Assembly (NCBI GenBank): GCA_029981855.1
Contig: JARRCS010000001.1
Location: 62,001 to 126,000 of the forward strand
From: Halanaerobiales bacterium
Lineage (GTDB): Bacteria; Bacillota; Halanaerobiia; Halanaerobiales; DTU029
DNA length: 64,000 nucleotides
Direction of reading: 5' to 3'
The notes below the pieces were generated by a model. The model saw only the letters and a list, made by a program, of their open reading frames with translations, was not told where the DNA came from and ran no database searches. A program made the translations under genes and the position numbers. Below, one piece after another: positions 45,098 through 52,883 of this stretch (the stretch's first letter is position 1; each line of letters begins with the position of its first letter).

Positions 45098-45832
45098 TAC
45101 AAATCTTGTTTCAGAGCACGGGTAATACCAGCCTCAGGTGCTATAGCACTTCTAGCTGTACCGGATGGAGTTTTATTTGATAATTTTCAAATTTCTCAAG
45201 GTTTACCAATGATTCTTGATACTAGACCTTTAAAACAAGTAACAACTCTTGACAATTTCACTCTTATTGTAACTGCTGATAATATTGGAAGTTACAAAAA
45301 AGGTGCAGAAAAAACAAAGTTATATACGAAGAATGCCCTTGGTAACTGGAAGTTAGATACATTCCAGGGTGGCGAATTAAAGCATGTGAATGCTCCAGGT
45401 ATATATGAAACTATACTATCAATAAATGATATTTCCAAGTATAAAGGGAAACCCTGCTTCCTAGATTTAGGTGAAGTTCATACTGTAGCTGAAGTCAAAG
45501 TAAACGGTAAGCAGGCGGGAACTTTAATGTATAGTCCCTATAAGCTTGATATCTCCGGGTATCTGAAACAAGGCGAAAACATTATTGAAATTAAGGTTAC
45601 ATCACGTATCATGAACAGATATATCGGGTTTGGTCTGGCTTATAAAAATACTACAGGTGCGGAGCAAAAGACATATCAATACTATAAAGAGGTATCAGAA
45701 GTTTCCACCGGATGGGGAGGAAATAGTAGTAGTAACTATGTAGATGCAGGGTTACTTGGGCCTGTATGTAGTATCATCCTTAAGTTCATTATTTCTTTGA
45801 TCTTTACAGGCAAAAATCTATACGGCTTGTGA
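45098..45832 (+). pseudogene. 3' remnant of a GH106-type alpha-L-rhamnosidase
   Basis: Open from just after a stop at 45095; the first ATG is 45209. The protein has PGIYETILSINDISKYKGKP, CFLDLGEVHTVAEVKVNGKQ, AGTLMYSPYKLDISGYLKQG, ENIIEIKVTSRIMNRYIGFG and YVDAGLLGPV. This is the C-terminal jelly-roll-like carbohydrate-binding domain that ends GH106 rhamnosidases (full length about 1000 residues); the catalytic TIM barrel is absent. It lies behind the rhamnose importer, so the locus once included release of rhamnose from glycans. Residues upstream of 45209 in the same frame also look coding. Confidence 0.7.
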
Positions 45833-45833
45833 C

Positions 45834-45906
45834 GGCTTTATTGTACAGGGCGGCGCGTACTTCTCGCTGGGCTATATAGCTTGAACGCTGCTGCCTCAAT
45901 AAAGCC
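45834..45906. repeat. 10-bp inverted repeat enclosing a GC-rich loop between convergent genes
   Basis: GGCTTTATTG at 45834-45843 and CAATAAAGCC at 45897-45906 are exact inverse complements. The 53-base centre is GC-richer than its surroundings and not coding. It sits between the rhamnosidase remnant and the convergent reductase gene; a shared terminator is one reading, a mobile-element scar another. Confidence 0.4.
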
Positions 45907-45941
45907 CCTTGATCTCTTCAAGATTAAGTCTTTATTTAGTG

Positions 45942-47288
45942 TTAAAGTTTCTTTTCAGCTACCATTCCCAGAACTGCTATCGGGTCTTTCGGAGTAGAAT
46001 AGGGTGGGGCATAAGCCAGGTCAATTTGAAAGAGGTCACGGGCGGTTAATTTACTATAGATAGCTGTACTTAAAACGTCTATTCTTTTATCAGCTCCGGT
46101 CTTACCAATGACTTCCGCACCGATTATCCGGCCTGTTTTTTTGTCAAAAACCCCTTTTAAATGGAGCATCTCTAAGTCAGGATAATAGCCAGCGTGATTA
46201 GCTACCTTGATTTTGGTTGTAATAACATCAAAACCTTCTTCTTTTGCTTCTTTTTCCGATAGACCGGTTCTGGCAACGGTTAAATCAAAGATTTTAGTAA
46301 TTCCTGTTTTTAAGATCCCGTCATGTTCATAATTACCACCGGTGGCATTTTCGCCGGCAACTCGTCCCTGTTTGTTAGCTGTAGAACCTAAAGGGACCCA
46401 GACCGGTTTTTCGGTAATTAGATCTATACTCTCAGCGCAATCACCAGCAGCGTAGATATCTGGTTGTGAGGTCTCCATCTTTTTATTGACGGCAATTGCA
46501 CCGGTTTTACCAATTTTAATCCCGGCTTTTTTTGCTAATTCCACATTGGGTCTAATCCCGATAGAAATTAAAACTAGATCGGTTTCTATTTTCTGCCCTT
46601 TTTCTGAATAAATCTTTTTAACCGTTTTATTACCAGTAAATTCTTTTACACCATCTCCTAATATCAGCTTTACTCCTTTTTCTTTGAGATGTTCCTCAAC
46701 AATCTCAGCCATATCAGCACTAAATTGTGGGAGCACATGGGGTAATTTCTCTATTACAGTAACCTCTAAACCTGACTCTTTAAAGGATTCAGCCATCTCT
46801 AAACCGATTAATCCTGCTCCAACTATGGTAACCTTATCAGGATTTTGATCTTCAATTATATTTTTAATCCTATCTGCATCACCTACTGTTCTCAACTGCA
46901 GGATATTATCTAGTTCAATCCCTGGTATAGAAGGAATAAGCGGACTTGCTCCGGTAGTAATGATTAGTTTATCATATCTATATTCCCCTGTTTTTTCCTG
47001 ATCCAGGTCTTTATATTTTAATAACTTCTTACCAGGGATTATCTCTGTTACCTCATGCCTAACCCTGACATCAACCTCATATTTTTTGATAAATTCTTCC
47101 GGGGTATTGATAACCACCTTATCCCTGGTACTGGTTACTCCGGAAATATAATATGGTAACCCACAACCGGCATAAGATATATCCTTATCCTTTTCAAATA
47201 AAACAATTTCCGTATTACTATCTGCCCGGCGGGCCTTAGCAGCTGCACTTGTTCCTGCAGCAACCCCACCAATTATAGCAATCTTCAT
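45942..47288 (-). CDS. CoA-disulfide reductase / NADH oxidase family flavoprotein
   Basis: A 448-residue FAD-dependent pyridine nucleotide-disulfide oxidoreductase. It shows MKIAIIGGVAAGTSAAAKAR (FAD), SYAGCGLPYYISG with the single redox cysteine near 42, VTIVGAGLIGLEMAESF (NAD(P)H) and DIYAAGDCAESIDL. This single-cysteine type includes CoA-disulfide reductases and NADH oxidases/peroxidases; the exact reaction is open. No rhodanese domain is fused. The ATG at 47288 follows AGGGGTGAG on the minus strand; the frame extends eight codons further. Role: oxygen or disulfide stress defence. Confidence 0.9.
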   Translation of the reverse strand: MKIAIIGGVAAGTSAAAKARRADSNTEIVLFEKDKDISYAGCGLPYYISGVTSTRDKVVINTPEEFIKKYEVDVRVRHEVTEIIPGKKLLKYKDLDQEKTGEYRYDKLIITTGASPLIPSIPGIELDNILQLRTVGDADRIKNIIEDQNPDKVTIVGAGLIGLEMAESFKESGLEVTVIEKLPHVLPQFSADMAEIVEEHLKEKGVKLILGDGVKEFTGNKTVKKIYSEKGQKIETDLVLISIGIRPNVELAKKAGIKIGKTGAIAVNKKMETSQPDIYAAGDCAESIDLITEKPVWVPLGSTANKQGRVAGENATGGNYEHDGILKTGITKIFDLTVARTGLSEKEAKEEGFDVITTKIKVANHAGYYPDLEMLHLKGVFDKKTGRIIGAEVIGKTGADKRIDVLSTAIYSKLTARDLFQIDLAYAPPYSTPKDPIAVLGMVAEKKL

Positions 47289-47532
47289 TAAACTCACCCC
47301 TATTATGGCCAAAGGCCAGTTTACTCTTTTAAGTTATTGTAGTGAATTATAGGAACCTAAGACTTATTATATCAATAATAAACTAAAAAACTGTAATCTT
47401 ATTTACAGAAAATAAAACTATATGTAGTATGTTTAACAGTAGGAATAAATTTAAAAATATAGTTAATTCCGACGAAATAAATCGAGATTAAACCATTTAC
47501 TGAGAATAATTTTCAATTGAAGGAGGAATAAG

Positions 47533-48138
47533 ATGGTTATATTAGGCAAGACTAAGGTAAAAGAAGCGGTGTTTTAGGTAGAACCGGTCGATGCCGGTAC
47601 CAGTGGAGGTGTTGAGGGAGCACGGCATGGTGCCTGTATGATGATCGGAGCAGAGGATGAGGTTTTTTCCTATCTGGAGCGGGTTTTTAAGGATGTCAAT
47701 GTGGAAAAGGGGTATCTCCACACCGGGAAAGTTGGCAGCGGCCATTTTACTAAAATGGTTCATAATGGTATAGAATACGGGATGTTACAGGCTATCGGAG
47801 AAGGATTTGAGGTTCTAAAAGAGAGTGATTTTGATCTTAATCTAAAAGAAATTGCCAGGGTATGGAATCATGGTTCTGTAATAAGAAGCTGGTTAATGGA
47901 ATTAACTGAACAAGCCTTTAGTGAGGATCCTAAGCTTGATAAGATAAAAGGAGTTATCCATTCTTCTGGTGAAGGACTCTGGACGGTAGAAGAAGCTCTT
48001 AAATTAAGGGTGCCGGTACCCATTATCGTCAATTCTCTTTTAGTTCGTTACCGTTCTGAGCAGGAAGATTCTTTTTCCGGTAAAGTTGTGGCAGCTTTAA
48101 GAAAGGGATTTGGTGGCCATGAAGTTGAAAAAAAATAA
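47533..48138 (+). pseudogene. 6-phosphogluconate dehydrogenase with N-terminal domain deleted
   Basis: After AGGAGGAATAAG and ATG 47533, fourteen codons lead to a TAG; in the same frame the sequence goes on as VEPVDAGTSGGVEGARHGAC, then KVGSGHFTKMVHNGIEYGML, QAIGEGFEVLKESDFDLNLK and EIARVWNHGSVIRSWLMELT. This is the second half of the short (about 300-residue) 6-phosphogluconate dehydrogenase: the catalytic DAGTSGG and K-M-VHNGIEY residues are present but the NADP-binding Rossmann domain (about 110 residues) is gone. It ends overlapping zwf. The oxidative pentose phosphate route is therefore broken here unless another gnd exists. Confidence 0.85.
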
Positions 48139-49621
48139 CATTCAGCCCAAACCGTGTCAGCTGGTGATTTTTGGTGGTACTGGTGATTTGACCCACCGCA
48201 AGCTACTGCCTGCTTTATACAATCTTACTGTTCAGGATTTATTACCTGAGGGATTTGTCTTAGTTGCCATTGGGAGAAGAGATAAAACCAGTAAATCCTA
48301 CCGTCAGGAGGCATATAAGTCAGTTAAAGAATTCTCAAGGTTGGAAGTAGATGAAGCAGCCTGGTGGTCTTTGGAGGAGAGGATCTATTACCAACGCTTT
48401 GATTTTCGGGAAGATCCGGGGTATTTAAAATTAAATAAATTCTTACAGGAAATGGATGAAAAATATCAGACTAAGGGTAATCGTATATTTTATTTAACTG
48501 TTGCTCCAGATTATTTTGGAGTGATTGTTGATAAATTAGAAACCCATGGCATATTAAAGAATGCTTCTTCTACCTGGCCCAGGGTAGTAATTGAAAAACC
48601 TTTCGGCCATGATCTTAAGTCAGCCCGTCATCTTAATGATAAACTAACCAGGGTTTTTAGCGAAGATAGAATTTACCGGATTGATCATTATTTGGGTAAA
48701 GAGATGTTGCAAAATATCATGGTTATTCGTTTTGCCAATACCCTCTTTGAACCGTTATGGAATAACAAATATATTGATAATGTCCAGATTATTTCCGGTG
48801 AAACAGCAGGGGTCGGTAATAGGGGCGGGTATTATGAAAGGGCCGGGGCTTTAAGGGATATGGTACAAAACCATATGCTTCAGCTATTAACCCTGACAGC
48901 TATAGAACCGCCCGGTGATTTAGAAACAGAATCAATCAGGGATGAAAAGGTAAAGGTTCTAAAAAAATTAGCTGATTTTGAACCTGATAAAATTGATGAC
49001 TTTGCTATCAGGGGTCAGTACGGCCCGGGTTATATTAAGGGAGAAAAAGTTTTTGGCTACCGGGAAGAAGAACGGACTTCACCTGAGTCAAATACGGAAA
49101 CCTTTGTCGCCCTGAAGTTATTTATCAATAACTGGCGCTGGGCTGGAGTTCCCTTTTATATAAAAACAGGTAAGAGATTACCGAAGAAATCAACGGAAGT
49201 TATCATTGAGTTTAATTCACACCTCCATCCGGACTATTTACAGGATTTTACCTCTCTAGAGCCAAATCTACTGGTTATCAGGATTCAGCCCCGTGAAGGT
49301 GTCTATCTACAATTTAATGGTAAAGAACCGGGTAGCAGGCAGAAGATTATTCCGGTTAAGATGGATTTTTGTCAGAACTGTCAGATAGGCACCAACTCTC
49401 CGGAAGCCTATGAAAGACTTTTTTATGATATTATGTTAGGTGATCAGACTTTATTCACCCGTTGGGATGAAGTAGAGTATTCCTGGAGGTTTATTGACAA
49501 GTTATCTAGGGCCTGGGAAAGGATAAAACCTGACTTTCCCAATTATGCTGCCGGTTCAAAGGGGCCAAAGGCTGCTGATGAATTATTAGTGAAGGATGGA
49601 CGTAAATGGTGGGAGATTTAA
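48119..49621 (+). CDS. zwf: Glucose-6-phosphate 1-dehydrogenase
   Basis: Oxidises glucose 6-phosphate to 6-phosphogluconolactone with NADP. The 500-residue protein has the nucleotide loop LVIFGGTGDLTHRKLLPALY, VIEKPFGHDLKSARHLN, the active-site signature RIDHYLGKEMLQN near residue 195 and later KTGKRLPKKSTEVII. Complete and normal in length. The start could be ATG 48119 or TTG 48110; both overlap the 3' end of the gnd remnant. Intact zwf next to a truncated gnd is unusual. Confidence 0.95.
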   Translation: MKLKKNNIQPKPCQLVIFGGTGDLTHRKLLPALYNLTVQDLLPEGFVLVAIGRRDKTSKSYRQEAYKSVKEFSRLEVDEAAWWSLEERIYYQRFDFREDPGYLKLNKFLQEMDEKYQTKGNRIFYLTVAPDYFGVIVDKLETHGILKNASSTWPRVVIEKPFGHDLKSARHLNDKLTRVFSEDRIYRIDHYLGKEMLQNIMVIRFANTLFEPLWNNKYIDNVQIISGETAGVGNRGGYYERAGALRDMVQNHMLQLLTLTAIEPPGDLETESIRDEKVKVLKKLADFEPDKIDDFAIRGQYGPGYIKGEKVFGYREEERTSPESNTETFVALKLFINNWRWAGVPFYIKTGKRLPKKSTEVIIEFNSHLHPDYLQDFTSLEPNLLVIRIQPREGVYLQFNGKEPGSRQKIIPVKMDFCQNCQIGTNSPEAYERLFYDIMLGDQTLFTRWDEVEYSWRFIDKLSRAWERIKPDFPNYAAGSKGPKAADELLVKDGRKWWEI

Positions 49622-49677
49622 TGATTATGAGCTTAAACAGAAAAAAAGTATATATAAGCATAAGGAGGGATTAATGA

Positions 49678-50301
49678 ATGGAAATATATGATATCTCGAT
49701 GGCAATCCATCCTGAGATGCCTGTTTATAAAAATAGGGAGAAACTGAAGCCAGTATTTACAGTTATTAATAACTTTCAAACGGGTAAGGTTCATCAAACC
49801 AGGGTGACAATGGATTTGCATTCAGGTACCCATGTAGATGCCCCTTTCCACATGTTAGAGGAGGGTAAAACAAGTGAGCACTTTAACCTGGAACAGATAA
49901 TTACCGAATGTCGGGTACTGGATTTAACCTATGTAGAAGATAAAATAACAGTGCAAGACCTTAAGGAAAAACAGATTAAGCCGGGAGAATTTATCCTCTT
50001 TAAGACCCAGAATTCCTATCGGAAGGATTTCAATATTAATTTTATCTACCTTGGACAGGAAGGAGCTAAATACCTGGCTAAAACAGGTATTGTCGGGGTA
50101 GGGATTGATTCCCTCGGGATTGAAAGAAACCAGAAAGGCCACCCTACCCATAAGACCCTTTTATCTAATGAGATTACTATTTTAGAGGGTTTACGCTTAA
50201 AAGGAATTAAAGAGGGTGTTTATAATTTAATCCTGGCTCCACTAAAGATTAAGGGTAGTGATGCAGCCCCGGTTAGGGCATTGTTAGTTAAAGGGCTTTA
50301 A
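49678..50301 (+). CDS. Cyclase family (kynurenine formamidase-like) metal hydrolase
   Basis: A 207-residue protein of the PF04199 cyclase family. The zinc-binding motif HSGTHVDAPFHMLEEG is near residue 44, with the N-terminal YDISMAIHPEMPVYKN and GVGIDSLGIE near residue 140. Family members hydrolyse arylformamides or cyclic amides; isatin hydrolase and KynB are the best known, but no kynurenine genes are nearby, so the substrate is open. ATG 49678 behind AAGGAGGG. The 3' end overlaps a minus-strand radical SAM remnant. Confidence 0.88.
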   Translation: MEIYDISMAIHPEMPVYKNREKLKPVFTVINNFQTGKVHQTRVTMDLHSGTHVDAPFHMLEEGKTSEHFNLEQIITECRVLDLTYVEDKITVQDLKEKQIKPGEFILFKTQNSYRKDFNINFIYLGQEGAKYLAKTGIVGVGIDSLGIERNQKGHPTHKTLLSNEITILEGLRLKGIKEGVYNLILAPLKIKGSDAAPVRALLVKGL

Positions 50302-50462
50302 ATTGTCCTTTATAACACCAGGAATCTTCGGCCATATAATTACCATCATTATAATAATATGCCCGAGCCCTGTAGCACCACATATATCTATATCGTCACA
50401 TTTACCACAATGGCCTTGATAATTACTTTAATCCCTGAGCTTTTTTGAAGATTTCGTTTTTC
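50288..50462 (-). pseudogene. C-terminal SPASM-type fragment of a radical SAM protein
   Basis: Read on the minus strand, EIFKKAQGLK, then HCGKCDDIDICG, then in another frame CYRARAYYYNDGNYMAEDSW plus CYKGQFKAL and a stop at 50288. The run CxxC...ICG(G)C-RARAY...AEDPWC is the auxiliary Fe-S cluster region that ends many radical SAM/SPASM proteins, such as heme-related and peptide-maturing enzymes. At least two frameshifts and the absence of the CxxxCxxC core make it a decayed tail. It overlaps the cyclase 3' end by 14 bases. Confidence 0.65.
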
Positions 50463-50465
50463 TGC

Positions 50466-50485
50466 CTACCGGCTTTAGCCGGTAG
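50466..50485. other. Perfect 8-bp hairpin
   Basis: CTACCGGC, TTTA, GCCGGTAG. It lies just upstream of the radical SAM remnant in a stretch (50486-50730) that is AT-rich and shows no further gene. No U-run on either side. Confidence 0.45.
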
Positions 50486-50761
50486 TGGTTGAGTTAATTG
50501 CCGGGATAGTTTGTATTTTCTGATGATGTTGAACCCGGTTAATAAAGATTGCTATTTTTTTATTATTGTAATATACTATTATTAACCATATGAGTAATCA
50601 TTCAAAAATTTAGTGAAGACATAATATGAGAGAAGCTTATACTTATAAAAGTCATTTGGTGCTTAAGGCCATGAGATTTATTAAAATGAGTAAATAAATA
50701 GTTAAAACGAGAAAATATCTAAAATAATATAATGGGCAGGGAAGAGAGGGGGAAGTTATAT

Positions 50762-51133
50762 ATGAGGAACGAAAAAGAGGTCTGTGATATCTGTGAAATT
50801 TTTGCTCCGAACAAAAAGATAGTAGAGCTATTAAAAAATGAGCAGTTAGATGAGGATATAGTCCGGCAGCTGGCGGAAATTTTTAAAACGATGGGTGACC
50901 CTACCAGAATAAAAATCATCAATGCCTTAAGAGAGAGGGAATTATGTGTCTGTGACCTGTCGGAATCACTGGGGATGAGTCCTTCTGCTATCTCTCATCA
51001 ACTGAGGGTTTTACGCAATACAAATCTGGTTAAATACCGTAAGGAAGGCCGTTCGGTTTACTATTCTCTAGATGATGATCATGTTTTATGTTTGTTCGGT
51101 CAGGGGTTAAAGCATGTGCTGGAAGACAGATAG
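50762..51133 (+). CDS. ArsR/SmtB family metal-responsive repressor
   Basis: A 123-residue winged-helix repressor. FKTMGDPTRIKIINALRE is the start of the ArsR fold, ELCVCDLSESLGMSPSAISH the metal-binding alpha-3 (CVC) and recognition helix, and DDDHVLCLFGQGLKHVLED the C-terminal helix with D-x-H...H-x-x-E ligands. The N-terminal CDICEIF pair resembles CadC-like sensors of Cd, Pb or Zn, while position before acr3/arsC suggests arsenite; both site types may exist. ATG 50762 follows AGAGGGGGAAG; a 5' extension to 50732 is in frame. Confidence 0.9.
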   Translation: MRNEKEVCDICEIFAPNKKIVELLKNEQLDEDIVRQLAEIFKTMGDPTRIKIINALRERELCVCDLSESLGMSPSAISHQLRVLRNTNLVKYRKEGRSVYYSLDDDHVLCLFGQGLKHVLEDR

Positions 51134-51144
51134 AAAGTCTTCAG

Positions 51145-51401
51145 TTAAAAAAAGCCTTAGGATTTTTTGAAAGGCATTTAACTATCTGGGTGGGACTCTG
51201 TATTATAGGCGGGGTAATGATTGGCCGGGTCTGGCCGGCGTTTCCCGCTGCCTTAAGTAAGTAGGAGTACGCCCAGGTGGCCTAAGCTCAGGTGCAGCTT
51301 TGGCAACTCTTGTTGGAGTGCTGGTGGAAGTACCAGTTATGCTTGGGCTGGTGGCTATTGCCAACCGGACCAGGCACTGGTTTCCCGGAACAAATAGGTA
51401 A
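51145..51401 (+). pseudogene. Arsenite efflux pump Acr3, reduced to its two ends
   Basis: The first part reads [33 protein letters not shown] and a stop at 51264, the normal N-terminus of ACR3 pumps. About 20 bases later another frame gives [33 protein letters not shown] and a stop at 51401, the normal ACR3 C-terminus. About 280 central residues, including the transport cysteine, are missing. It lies between arsR and arsC, as a real acr3 would. Confidence 0.85.
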
Positions 51402-51450
51402 CATGGCGAAGTCAATTTATTCAAAATGAGAAAGGAGAATCAAGATAAAA

Positions 51451-51846
51451 TTGAAAGTAGGATTTGTCTGTGTGGGTAATTCCTGCCGCAGTCAGATGGC
51501 TGAAGGTTTTGCTAAACATTACGGAAATGATCTGCTGGAGGTTTATAGTGCGGGTACCGAACCGGCTGAAAGGGTCAACCCCAATGCTGTAAAAGTAATG
51601 GAGGAAGCAGGGGTTGACTTAAGTGATCAGCGTCCAAAACTACTGGAAGAAATTCCTTCTGAACTGGACATTTTAATTACTATGGGATGTAATGTTGAGT
51701 GCCCATATGTTCCCTGTAAACTGAGGGAAGACTGGGGCCTGGATGATCCCGATGGTAAACCAATAGAGGTGTTCAGGAAAACCAGGGATATCATTGAAGG
51801 TAAGGTAAAGGATTTAATAGAGAGGGTTAAAAATAACGAAATCTAA
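51451..51846 (+). CDS. arsC: Arsenate reductase, low-molecular-weight phosphatase type
   Basis: A 131-residue thioredoxin-coupled ArsC. The P-loop CVGNSCRSQMAEGFA (C-x5-R) is at the N-terminus, followed by YSAGTEPAERVNPNAVKVM and TMGCNVECPYVPCK with the second and third cysteines of the disulfide relay, then WGLDDPDGK with the catalytic aspartate. TTG start at 51451 with AAAGGAG 14 bases upstream. With the Acr3 pump destroyed, arsenite made here would need another exit route. Confidence 0.92.
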   Translation: MKVGFVCVGNSCRSQMAEGFAKHYGNDLLEVYSAGTEPAERVNPNAVKVMEEAGVDLSDQRPKLLEEIPSELDILITMGCNVECPYVPCKLREDWGLDDPDGKPIEVFRKTRDIIEGKVKDLIERVKNNEI

Positions 51847-51877
51847 ACCAAAATGAAAACCACAGTAGATGAAGAAA

Positions 51878-52215
51878 AACACTGTTGACAGAAGGAGTGT
51901 TTGATTATAGAACCTACGACAATATCTATGAAAACGGAAGCCCTTATCTTATATATAACATTTGACTTATGGACGACATCTTAAAAAATGCGATTAACGG
52001 CGAGGAGAAAGATAACTACCAAGATAAACTTTTAAAAGAGCTTGAAATGAATAAGGGATAGTGCTACGGCATTATCCCTTTTTCTAAGCGGGTCTACATT
52101 ACCGTTACTGTAAAGGTGAATGGTCGAAGTGTGTAAGATATCAGATGGAAGAAAAAGGAGAGTATCATCACGACTGGATGCTGCCGGACGGCACTCTGGA
52201 CGAAGGGCTTAAGTA
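51878..52215 (+). other. Coding-like scraps between arsC and fur
   Basis: Three short frames look like protein debris: FDYRTYDNIYENGSPYLIYN (51900-51964), MDDILKNAINGEEKDNYQDK (51970-52059) and LHYRYCKGEWSKCVRYQMEE ending PDGTLDEGLK (about 52090-52215). The last has a C-x6-C-x-R-Y arrangement like some small Fe-S or zinc proteins, but I cannot name a family. No ribosome site belongs to any of them convincingly. GGGATAGTG...ATTATCCC at 52056-52078 is a small hairpin with a TTTTT tail and may be a terminator. Confidence 0.4.
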
Positions 52216-52237
52216 AAGGAATTTTTTTTAAAAATTA

Positions 52238-52266
52238 TTGACATATGACCAAAATTGGTATATAAT
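52238..52266 (+). promoter_or_regulatory. Consensus promoter of the fur gene
   Basis: TTGACA at 52238-52243, 17-base spacer, TATAAT at 52261-52266: both hexamers are perfect. The sequence TTGACATATGACCAAAATTGG shares TTGACATATG with the promoters at 52819 and 57531, and ATGACCAAAATT with 57460-57471. Confidence 0.85.
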
Positions 52267-52366
52267 AAAATCATAATGAACAAATGACAATAAATTCCAT
52301 CCCATTTTGGGATGATCTTACCCGGTAATTTGGTGCGAAGAGTGGGGTTTTGAAAGGGGTATATGG

Positions 52367-52798
52367 TTGTTAATGGAAAGTAAGATTATAAATGAACTGG
52401 AAAAAAATATTAGATTAACCCCCCAGCGCAAGGAAATCGTAAGAATTTTTCTGGAAAATAATCAAAAACATCTTTCTGCCTTTGATATCTATGATCTAAT
52501 TAAAGAAAAAGACTTATCTATAGGTATGGCTACTATTTACCGGACCTTAGATTTACTAGAAGAGAAGGGTTTAATTGCCAAAAGGGACTTTGGTGATGAC
52601 TTAGCCAGATATGAGTTTATTTACAAGAACAAGGGAAAACATCATCATTTAATCTGCAAGAATTGCGGCAAGATAATAGAGATATCGAATATACTACCTC
52701 CCGATTTAAAGGAGAGACTACTGGAAGAAGAAGGGTTTCAGTGTACCAATTCCCGGCTGGAGATATATGGATATTGTGAGGACTGTAAAAAGAATTAA
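52367..52798 (+). CDS. Fur family metalloregulator
   Basis: A 143-residue Fur/PerR-type repressor. The winged helix has RLTPQRKEIVRIFLENNQKH and MATIYRTLDLLEEKGLIAKR; the dimerisation domain has KGKHHHLICKNCGKIIEI (metal-binding histidines and first CxxC) and CEDCKKN (second CxxC) for structural zinc. Whether it senses iron, zinc or peroxide cannot be decided. Start is TTG 52367 or ATG 52373. It stands at the head of a metal and Fe-S gene region. Confidence 0.93.
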   Translation: MLMESKIINELEKNIRLTPQRKEIVRIFLENNQKHLSAFDIYDLIKEKDLSIGMATIYRTLDLLEEKGLIAKRDFGDDLARYEFIYKNKGKHHHLICKNCGKIIEISNILPPDLKERLLEEEGFQCTNSRLEIYGYCEDCKKN

Positions 52799-52818
52799 AG
52801 TAATAATTATATTGGTTA

Positions 52819-52847
52819 TTGACATATGCTTGAAACCATGTTAAAAT
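52819..52847 (+). promoter_or_regulatory. Promoter of the MinD/ferredoxin ATPase pair
   Basis: TTGACA at 52819-52824, 17-base spacer, TAAAAT at 52842-52847. The first 17 bases, TTGACATATGCTTGAAAC, match 57531-57548 except one base. Confidence 0.8.
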
Positions 52848-52883
52848 TTTTTTGAAAAAAATAAAGTGAGGTAGATATAACTT

